Source: Candidatus Iainarchaeum sp.
Lineage (GTDB): Archaea; Iainarchaeota; Iainarchaeia; JAADDC01
Assembly: GCA_030445695.1 (NCBI GenBank)
Contig: JASUTF010000018.1
Span: forward strand, 1 to 18,672
Reading direction: 5' to 3'
Length of the DNA stretch: 18,672 bases
Every line of letters starts with the position of its first letter. The first letter of the stretch is position 1. The notes under the pieces were generated by a model that was not told the origin of the DNA, searched no databases, and saw only the letters and a program-made list of their open reading frames with translations. This document shows, in pieces, positions 13,504 through 18,672 of the stretch. A program made the translations under genes and the position numbers.

Positions 13504-13856
13504 CGCTTCTTCACCTCCACTGCAGTGCCGTAGGCGTACGCCTCGTACATGCCGTAGCCGGAGCGCCAGATCTTTATCTGAACGCCGAGAACCGCGTTGG
13601 CACCGATGCGGCGGGCGTTCTCACGAAGGCGTTCAACGGCCCTGTGCCTGAGACGCTGGAAAAAGCGGGAATAGAAGCGTTGTCGGGCCTGAGGATCCAA
13701 AATAGATGCAAAGAAAGCGTATATCGCCCTGTCGGCGGGCACGAAGTCCAGGGCGCTGCCCATCACGAACCCTTTGCTCTCCACCACATCGTAGTCGGGA
13801 AGATGGGGTAGGGACGTTATGAGCACGTTTTTATCTTCTCCGCTCCCTTTCTTCAT
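13500..13856 (-). CDS. YbjQ-family (DUF74) protein
   Basis: A 118-aa protein with the YbjQ fold pattern: an N-terminal strand LITSLPHLPDYDVVESKGFVMGSALDF, a helix with DPQARQRFYSRFFQRLRHRAVERLRENA, and the family hallmark ARRIGANAVLGVQIKI followed by AYAYGTAVEVKK. YbjQ proteins form small oligomers and have been called heavy-metal-binding, but their role is unresolved. The insertion DFVPADRAIYAFFASILD is more hydrophobic than usual. I choose ATG 13856 over ATG 13880, because a minus-strand TATA box (TTTATATG, 13878-13885) is centred 25 nt from 13856 and would overlap a start at 13880. Divergent from rfcS. Confidence 0.83.
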   Translation of the reverse strand: MKKGSGEDKNVLITSLPHLPDYDVVESKGFVMGSALDFVPADRAIYAFFASILDPQARQRFYSRFFQRLRHRAVERLRENARRIGANAVLGVQIKIWRSGYGMYEAYAYGTAVEVKKR

Positions 13857-13885
13857 AGTAGGAAAATCGCGTTCATCCATATAAA
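13828..13885. promoter_or_regulatory. Crossed divergent promoters of ybjQ-like gene and rfcS
   Basis: The minus-strand box TTTATATG (13878-13885) points to a leaderless start at 13856. The plus-strand box TTTTTATC (13828-13835), inside the YbjQ-like coding region, would start transcription near 13857 and give rfcS a leader of about 41 nt. The two starts would be almost back to back. Confidence 0.4.
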
Positions 13886-13897
13886 GATGGTGGTAAC

Positions 13898-14863
13898 ATG
13901 GACTACGAGCTTCCCTGGACGGAGAAATACAGGCCGAAAACGCTGGACGAAATGGTGGGGCAGGAAGAAGTCGTCGCGCGGCTCAAAGCATACGCTGAGA
14001 AGAAGGAAATGCCGAACCTCCTGTTTGCCGGTCCTCCGGGAACGGGAAAGACCACTGCGGCCATGGCGCTCGCACGGGAGATCTTCGGCGACACGTTTGA
14101 ACAGAACTTCCTCGAGCTGAACGCATCGGACGAGAGGGGCATTAACGTCGTCCGCGAAACAATAAAGGAGTTTGCGAGAACGCTGCCCTTTGGGGGCGCC
14201 AAGTTCAAGATCATCTTCCTGGACGAGGCGGACGCGCTGACGGCGGACGCCCAGCACGCCCTCAGAAGAACCATGGAGAAGTATGCCGCCACCTCCCGTT
14301 TCATACTCTCCTGCAACTACTCCTCGAAGATCATAGAGCCAATACAGTCGAGGTGTGCCATCTTCCGGTTCCGTCCGCTGAGCGAGGAGCAGATAAAGGG
14401 CCGGCTCAGGTACATAGCAGAAAAAGAGGGACTGGAGATCACAGAGGACGGGTTAAACGCGTTGGTATACGTTTCAGAGGGGGACCTCAGAAAGGCCATA
14501 AACCTCCTCCAGGCATCCGCCGCCCTCTCCAAGAAGATAGACGAAAAACTCGTCTTCCAGGTCGCCTCCCGCGCCCGCCCCCAGGAAATAAGGAAGATGA
14601 TGGAACTTGCGTTGAACGGCAAGTTCATGGAAGCAAGGGACATCCTCTACCAGATCATGATAGAGTACGGCATGAGCGGCGACGACGTCATACGGCAGAT
14701 GCACAAGGAGGTCTTCAACCTGAACGTGGACGACAGGACGAAGGTGGAACTCATCGACCTCATTGGAGAGTACGAGTTCCGCATCGTGGAGGGCGCCAAC
14801 GAGCGTATACAGATAGAGGCACTTCTTGCCCAGTTCCTCCGGTTCAGCAAGGGGAAGGAATAA
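13898..14863 (+). CDS. rfcS: Replication factor C small subunit (clamp loader)
   Basis: A 321-aa AAA+ ATPase that, with RFC large subunit, loads the PCNA sliding clamp at primer ends. It has the RFC box [18 protein letters not shown] (7-22), Walker [10 protein letters not shown] (45-53), [10 protein letters not shown] (73-82), Walker B IIFLDEAD (105-112, Asp109/Glu110) and the SRC arginine-finger motif (151-153). A C-terminal collar domain follows. Length is standard for archaeal RfcS without intein; many archaeal rfcS genes carry inteins at Walker A, and this one does not. ATG 13898 is preceded by GGTGGT. The large subunit is not in the window. Confidence 0.97.
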   Translation: MDYELPWTEKYRPKTLDEMVGQEEVVARLKAYAEKKEMPNLLFAGPPGTGKTTAAMALAREIFGDTFEQNFLELNASDERGINVVRETIKEFARTLPFGGAKFKIIFLDEADALTADAQHALRRTMEKYAATSRFILSCNYSSKIIEPIQSRCAIFRFRPLSEEQIKGRLRYIAEKEGLEITEDGLNALVYVSEGDLRKAINLLQASAALSKKIDEKLVFQVASRARPQEIRKMMELALNGKFMEARDILYQIMIEYGMSGDDVIRQMHKEVFNLNVDDRTKVELIDLIGEYEFRIVEGANERIQIEALLAQFLRFSKGKE

Positions 14864-14897
14864 ATACCGCCCCATTCTTTTTCTATTGGTGATTGAT

Positions 14898-15557
14898 ATG
14901 GACACAAACGGATGGGTTCTCTCTGTATGGAACTTCATATACCCCGGCGTGGTCGCCTTCGTAATTGCCATCGTGGGCTACATACTGGCGGTCATAGCCG
15001 AGGCGATCACGAGGAAGGTCTTCAAGGGCCTATACTACGAGGAGTGGTTCGCAGCGCACGGGGTTGATCGGGCGATCCTGGGGATTCACATCACGGACGT
15101 CATATCGACCCTCATCAAGTGGTGGGTGTTCCTTGGCTTCTTCGCGCAGGCGATAACGTTCCTTGGGATGCCCCTTGTGACGCAGATGGCCGTATCGCTC
15201 TACAACATATACGTCAGCATCGCGCTGGGGATCGTATACCTGTCCATCGGCCTCATCGTGGCAACATACGTGGGCATAAAGATGCGCGAGGCAGAGATGT
15301 ACGGGGGAGAGCTGGCCATCAAGGCAGTGCAGGCGATCATCATCTACTTCGCCCTGGTAACGGCACTGCCCTACTTCGGCATAAAGGACACGCACATACT
15401 GACAAAGGCCATTGAGATCGCACTCTGGGCCGTGGCGATCGCCTTCGGCGTCGGTCTTGGAATCGCCATAGGTCTGGGTGGCCAGGACATCGTCAGAGAC
15501 GTGCTGAAGAAGAGAAAGAGCCACATCGAGGAGATCCTCGTTGGCAAGAAGAAGTAA
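14898..15557 (+). CDS. TM-helix channel-like membrane protein (MscS-related N-terminal type)
   Basis: A 220-aa membrane protein with about five helices: an N-terminal one (residues 10-34), two in WWVFLGFFAQAITFLGM and LYNIYVSIALGIVYLSIGLIVATYVG, and two in AVQAIIIYFALVTALPYFG and ALWAVAIAFGVGLGIAIGLGG. The repeat ending GLGIAIGLGGQDIVRDVLKK resembles the conserved TM-helix repeat (PF05552 type) of mechanosensitive-channel relatives, but there is no MscS beta domain. The start is ATG 14898 because GGTGAT (14888-14893) is a Shine-Dalgarno 4 nt before it; the longer frame from 14826 overlaps rfcS and is not supported. The basic tail GKKK ends inside the nob1 start. Confidence 0.83.
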   Translation: MDTNGWVLSVWNFIYPGVVAFVIAIVGYILAVIAEAITRKVFKGLYYEEWFAAHGVDRAILGIHITDVISTLIKWWVFLGFFAQAITFLGMPLVTQMAVSLYNIYVSIALGIVYLSIGLIVATYVGIKMREAEMYGGELAIKAVQAIIIYFALVTALPYFGIKDTHILTKAIEIALWAVAIAFGVGLGIAIGLGGQDIVRDVLKKRKSHIEEILVGKKK

Positions 15558-16035
15558 GAGGGTTCTTGACGCGGCTGCCCTCCTCAACTCCTCTTTTTTT
15601 GGATACGAAGAGGCACTCATACCTCCAGCCGTTGCATCGGAGATTCGCTCCCGTTCCCATGTTCTGGACGCGCTCGTATCGTCTGGAATGGTAAGTATAA
15701 AGGCACCCCCAGAGGGGGCAAAAAGAAGAGTGGTGAAAGCGGCAGAGAGATTGGGGGAACTAAACAAACTCTCAGAAGCGGACGTTGAGGCACTTGCGCT
15801 GGCACTGGAGGTAAAGGGAGTCCTCGTAACGGACGACTTTCACGTCCAGAACGTGGCAAGAGCACTGGGCATAGAATATGAGCCGGTGACGGAAGGGATC
15901 AGAGAAGAAAGGAGATACGTTAGAATCTGCAGAAACTGCGGGAGGAAATACCCTCCCACGTATAAGGGGAAAAGATGCCCCCTCTGTGGCGGCCCCCTTG
16001 TCTACTCCTCGAACTCGGAGTTGCCCTCAACGTAG
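15541..16035 (+). CDS. nob1: NOB1, PIN-domain ribosome biogenesis endonuclease
   Basis: A 164-aa archaeal NOB1 (COG1439). The PIN domain has Asp10 in VLDAAALL, Glu34, LSEADVEALALA (77-88, Asp81) and LVTDDFHVQNVA (95-106, Asp98/Asp99). The zinc ribbon has CRNCG and CPLCG (Cys130, 133, 146 and 149). NOB1 cleaves pre-16S rRNA at its 3' end in small-subunit maturation. The only usable in-frame start is TTG 15541, 6 nt after an AGGAG Shine-Dalgarno (15530-15534), making a 17-bp overlap with the preceding channel-like gene. The C-terminus overlaps the convergent gene by 34 bp. Confidence 0.92.
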   Translation: MARRSKRVLDAAALLNSSFFGYEEALIPPAVASEIRSRSHVLDALVSSGMVSIKAPPEGAKRRVVKAAERLGELNKLSEADVEALALALEVKGVLVTDDFHVQNVARALGIEYEPVTEGIREERRYVRICRNCGRKYPPTYKGKRCPLCGGPLVYSSNSELPST

Positions 16036-16745
16036 CCCTGCACCCATTTCTTGATCTTCTCCCGTCGGACGAAGATGAGTGCTGCCACGATGAGGAGTAT
16101 AACCGAGATGTAGATGTTCGTGGATGCCGAGAAGAGGATCTCGACAATGGACGGGATTCCCGCCGGCTTGGGGATCTCGTAGCGGACGTAAATGTCATTG
16201 GTCGTTATGGGCCCTTCCCACGTGATCATGTTCTCCGCACGGTGCGCCTCGTCCACCGCAGGAGCGTATGATATTATTCTGGATCTCTGGGGCAGAACGA
16301 CGACGAGGGACATGCCCTCCGGAATGATATATGCACCTGACTGCCGGGGCAGGTGGAAACGGTTCAGGATATACTCCCAGCTCGTGGCCGTTTCCGCTGA
16401 GAGAGAAGCCGCCTTAACCTTGTACCGAACGGTAAGCTTTACAACATTTGGACCGACAATCCCCCAGTAAAGGGATATGTTCGACAGATCCGTATACTCC
16501 CTCCCCAGATGGAAGTCCACACCGTCAACACCGGCTATCCAGAGCTGATAAGAGTTCCCCATCTTGCTGGCAAGATTCACAAATGCATTCATCTCGCTGC
16601 TGTCGTGGAAGATGAAGAAGTACTCCTCTCGCACGCTGGCAACACCCTCCTGATCAACAACGGCGGTAACCGTGACGGACGACGGAGAAATGGCCATTGA
16701 AAGGGGAATAAGAACGAGTAGAAGAACCGGAAATGACCATCGCAT
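16002..16745 (-). CDS. Secreted, C-terminally membrane-anchored protein, unknown function
   Basis: A 247-aa protein with a cleavable-type signal peptide (MRWSFPVLLLVLIPLSMA, 1-18), an extracytoplasmic region of about 190 residues rich in beta strands (for example SVTVTAVVDQEGVASVREEYFF and DIYVRYEIPKP), and one C-terminal helix (about 211-226) followed by a basic stop-transfer RREKIKKW. No enzymatic motif seen. The ATG at 16745 is 24.5 nt from a TATA box on the minus strand, so the mRNA should be leaderless. It lies downstream of rnz on the same strand. Confidence 0.82.
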   Translation of the reverse strand: MRWSFPVLLLVLIPLSMAISPSSVTVTAVVDQEGVASVREEYFFIFHDSSEMNAFVNLASKMGNSYQLWIAGVDGVDFHLGREYTDLSNISLYWGIVGPNVVKLTVRYKVKAASLSAETATSWEYILNRFHLPRQSGAYIIPEGMSLVVVLPQRSRIISYAPAVDEAHRAENMITWEGPITTNDIYVRYEIPKPAGIPSIVEILFSASTNIYISVILLIVAALIFVRREKIKKWVQGYVEGNSEFEE

Positions 16746-16765
16746 GTAAATAAGTGGTGGTCCGC

Positions 16766-16773
16766 GTTTAAAG
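16766..16773 (-). promoter_or_regulatory. TATA box embedded in the rnz stop codon
   Basis: The minus strand reads CTTTAAAC, centred 24.5 nt before ATG 16745. The TAA inside it (16768-16770) is the rnz stop codon. The secreted-protein gene thus has its own leaderless promoter despite being only 22 bp after rnz. Confidence 0.6.
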
Positions 16774-17658
16774 CTCTATGGTGTAGCCGTCACGGGCGGC
16801 AACACTGTGCTCAAACACCTTCCGCGCCTCCGCCTCGACCACGGACAGATCCTTGATGCGCGCTGAGAAGTGTGTAAGAACCAGGAGACGGGCGTTCAAC
16901 TTCTTTGCAAGTTCTGCTGCCTCCAAAACGGTGGAGTGCTTCTTCTCCACTGCGAGTTCGTGATCATCGTGGAGGAACGTGGCGTCATGTATGAGCACGT
17001 CTGCCCCCACGGCTCTCTCATGGAAAATGGGACAGGTATCTACGGCGTAGACGATCTTTCTGCCCGGAACCGTATATACGATCTCCTCCGGGCTGATCGT
17101 CCTCCCTTTCCAGTAAACGGGGTTGCCCGCCTTGAGCTCACGGACCAGCGGCCCCTCGATACCCAGCTCCTTGACCTTCTTCTTATCCGCCTTCACCTTC
17201 GGGCTCTCCTCGAACACGTAGGCGTAGCAGTCCGACGTGTGCTCCAAGGGGTAGGCGTAAACGGTGAAGTCAGCCGTGTGGAAGAGCAGGCCCTCGTCAA
17301 CACCGTGGATGTAAACGGGATAATCAACGCCCATGGGAATTGCGTTAAGGAACGCCTCCACGTAGGGAACCTGGCGAACAGGTACCCAGATGTGGACGGG
17401 TTTTTCCCTCCCGTATAACGCAAGGGTGCTAAGTAGCCCGGGGAGGCCAAAGAGATGGTCACCGTGATAATGGGAGATGAGTATGTGTTCAACCCTCATG
17501 ACTGACCGGCCGAAACGCATGAACTGGCGCTGCGTACCCTCTCCGACGTCAAACAGTATCCCCTGCCCCTTGTATTCCAAGAAGACCGCTGGAAGGCCCC
17601 TGTCCTTCGTGGGAACCGAGGCGGACGTGCCAAGGAAGGTTATCCTGATTTCCGGCAT
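16768..17658 (-). CDS. rnz: Ribonuclease Z (tRNA 3' endonuclease)
   Basis: A 296-aa metallo-beta-lactamase-fold enzyme that removes the 3' trailer of pre-tRNAs before CCA addition, which fits the two CCA-less tRNAs here. Motifs: FLGTSASVPTKDRG (8-21), FDVGEGTQRQ (36-45), HYHGDH (63-68, zinc ligands), a His in YPLEHTSDCYAY, an Asp in YAVDTCP and a His in LVLTHFSARI. The start is ATG 17658 (MPEIRITFLGT), with GGAGGG (17666-17671) as Shine-Dalgarno 7 nt upstream. The longer frame from 17697 has no support. It overlaps the upstream trmG10 by 19 bp, so the two are co-transcribed. Confidence 0.96.
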   Translation of the reverse strand: MPEIRITFLGTSASVPTKDRGLPAVFLEYKGQGILFDVGEGTQRQFMRFGRSVMRVEHILISHYHGDHLFGLPGLLSTLALYGREKPVHIWVPVRQVPYVEAFLNAIPMGVDYPVYIHGVDEGLLFHTADFTVYAYPLEHTSDCYAYVFEESPKVKADKKKVKELGIEGPLVRELKAGNPVYWKGRTISPEEIVYTVPGRKIVYAVDTCPIFHERAVGADVLIHDATFLHDDHELAVEKKHSTVLEAAELAKKLNARLLVLTHFSARIKDLSVVEAEARKVFEHSVAARDGYTIEL

Positions 17659-18605
17659 ACGTGAACCCTCCGGGTGAGCTTGGAGTGTACATACCAATTG
17701 GACACCCGATCTACATAAAACCCGGCCATTTCAAGCAGGGGTGAAACATCGCGGTCAGCGACGACCACGCAGTATCTGCCCCTCTTCAGCGCCGAGAACA
17801 TGGACTCAAACGCGTCCCTGTACAGAGCACGCAGATCACGGGTGAGCACCTTCGAGGAGCGGCCATAGGGGACGTCCGTGGCAATGGCGTCAAACCCTGT
17901 CCAGGGAATGCTCCTGGCGTCTCCCCTGAGCACCGTGCCCCTCAGACCGTAGTGCTGGAGGTTTACTGAGGCACCGAGAACCATATCCTCAACGGCGTCG
18001 ATGCCGTAGACGTCTGCACCCACCATTGCCGCCTCTATGAGTATTCCGCCCACGCCGCAGAAGGGGTCAAGAAAACGCTCCCCAGGCAGAACCCCGGAAA
18101 TATTCACAAGGAGACGGGCGTCCCTTGCGTTGAGCGACGTGGGGTGGTGATACGGACGGTTCTTCGTGTCCCTCGGTGCAAAGTCCTTGGCACGGATCTC
18201 CAGTGCAGGGGCGATGAAATAGAACCTCCCGCCGGCACGGACAACGAATATTGTTGTCTTGGGTCGCTTCAGATTCACCTCGCCGTCGAAGTACCAGCCA
18301 ACACGTGCATCGAACTCCGGGGAGACGTTGGAACGGATGGCGAACGGCTGGTTACTGAGCAAAAACTGCTGAAGACCTGACTCCCTCGCGAGCCGGCCCG
18401 CATCGCTTATCCTCTTCGTTGAGAACCAAACCCTGCCATAGACCCGCGTGTACGCCAAGCGGGAGTAAAAACGGACGTCATCGCCCTGAACGGTGACAAA
18501 GCGGTCTGCCACTATCTTATACCTCTCGCCACGACGGGTGGCCAGAGACACGATCTCCTGCCGAGCCAGATCCGTCAACCGGCCCAGAAGGTAGAAACCG
18601 ATCAC
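17640..18605 (-). CDS. trmG10: tRNA (guanine-10 N2) methyltransferase, Trm-G10 type
   Basis: A 321-aa protein with an N-terminal THUMP-containing half and a C-terminal Rossmann-fold methyltransferase. AdoMet and catalytic motifs are LDPFCGVGG (179-187), YGIDAVEDM (200-208) and TDVPYGRSSK (243-252), a DPPYG-like N-methylase tetrapeptide with Val in place of the first Pro. It ends VHVCRKSG. The enzyme makes m2G/m2,2G at position 10 of tRNA. The GTG start at 18605 has a minus-strand TATA box (TTTTATCT, 18626-18633) centred 24.5 nt upstream, so it is leaderless. The operon with rnz couples two tRNA maturation steps. Confidence 0.92.
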   Translation of the reverse strand: MIGFYLLGRLTDLARQEIVSLATRRGERYKIVADRFVTVQGDDVRFYSRLAYTRVYGRVWFSTKRISDAGRLARESGLQQFLLSNQPFAIRSNVSPEFDARVGWYFDGEVNLKRPKTTIFVVRAGGRFYFIAPALEIRAKDFAPRDTKNRPYHHPTSLNARDARLLVNISGVLPGERFLDPFCGVGGILIEAAMVGADVYGIDAVEDMVLGASVNLQHYGLRGTVLRGDARSIPWTGFDAIATDVPYGRSSKVLTRDLRALYRDAFESMFSALKRGRYCVVVADRDVSPLLEMAGFYVDRVSNWYVHSKLTRRVHVCRKSG

Positions 18606-18625
18606 GGAAAAAGAGGATGAGATGA

Positions 18626-18633
18626 AGATAAAA
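18626..18633 (-). promoter_or_regulatory. TATA box of trmG10-rnz operon
   Basis: TTTTATCT on the minus strand is centred 24.5 nt upstream of GTG 18605, with no ribosome binding site between. This matches the other leaderless promoters of the window. Confidence 0.55.
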
Positions 18634-18672
18634 GGGTTAACAACCAGATGTTAGCGTGGGCGTGCTGGACGA

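Noticed and set aside
18640-18672. Possible gene end or start at the right edge (minus frame ending in TAA at 18637-18639, or plus ATG at 18648)
   Set aside because: Only 8-11 codons visible in either direction and no spacing or motif decides between them.
1-18672. CRISPR arrays, transposases, integrases, defence genes or prophage
   Set aside because: No spaced direct repeats, no mobile-element proteins and no defence motifs seen; the genes are mostly core archaeal functions.

Overview
This window is archaeal. It encodes an archaeal-type elongation factor 1-beta, an RFC small subunit, Rad50, NOB1, the THUMP methyltransferase Trm-G10, an archaeal-length IleRS, a tRNA-Tyr with a bulge-helix-bulge intron and a C1-G72 pair, and a C/D box sRNA. 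Many starts lie 24-26 nt from the centre of a TATA box with no ribosome binding site, so leaderless mRNAs are common. Other genes carry a GGAGGTGA- or GGTGATC-type Shine-Dalgarno. Many AGA/AGG and ATA codons and charged, E/K/R-rich proteins suggest a thermophile. A euryarchaeal lineage (Thermoplasmata-like or related) fits, but the exact group cannot be read from this sequence.

Layout. 1-1020: edge of a minus-strand membrane gene, an 8-Cys zinc-ribbon protein plus EF-1beta on the plus strand, and a convergent Mut7-C RNase-like gene. 1071-3665: rad50. 3703-4786: tRNA-Gln(UUG), a 62-aa membrane protein, a minimal ThiF/MoeB-type E1-like protein, and an intron-bearing tRNA-Tyr(GUA). 4791-5890: a 38-aa membrane peptide, a C/D box sRNA and a 303-aa membrane-anchored protein of unknown function. 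5911-7395: a shared promoter, an operator-like inverted repeat, a tiny Cys-rich leader ORF and cysS. 7427-10043: a tightly overlapping agmatinase-family gene, an unknown helical protein and a DUF763 protein. 10026-13856 (minus): a YbjQ-family gene, a 4-TM protein, a structured leader and ileS. 13898-16035: rfcS, a TM-helix channel-like protein and nob1. 16002-18605 (minus): trmG10, rnz and a secreted, membrane-anchored protein.

The theme is RNA maturation and translation: two tRNA synthetases, two tRNAs, tRNA 3' processing, tRNA methylation, rRNA processing, a methylation guide and an elongation factor. DNA maintenance (Rad50, RFC) and several small membrane proteins are interspersed. Genes are packed very tightly, with 4-bp start/stop overlaps, tail-to-tail overlaps and divergent promoters whose TATA boxes interdigitate.

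The most interesting signals are these: (i) a predicted leaderless 8-codon ORF, M-G-V-C-L-C-L-C, starting exactly at the expected transcription start upstream of cysS, next to a perfect 8-bp inverted repeat; (ii) a complete C/D box sRNA whose D' guide matches the universal 530 loop of 16S rRNA; (iii) an 11-bp hairpin leader upstream of ileS whose 3' arm is an anti-Shine-Dalgarno.
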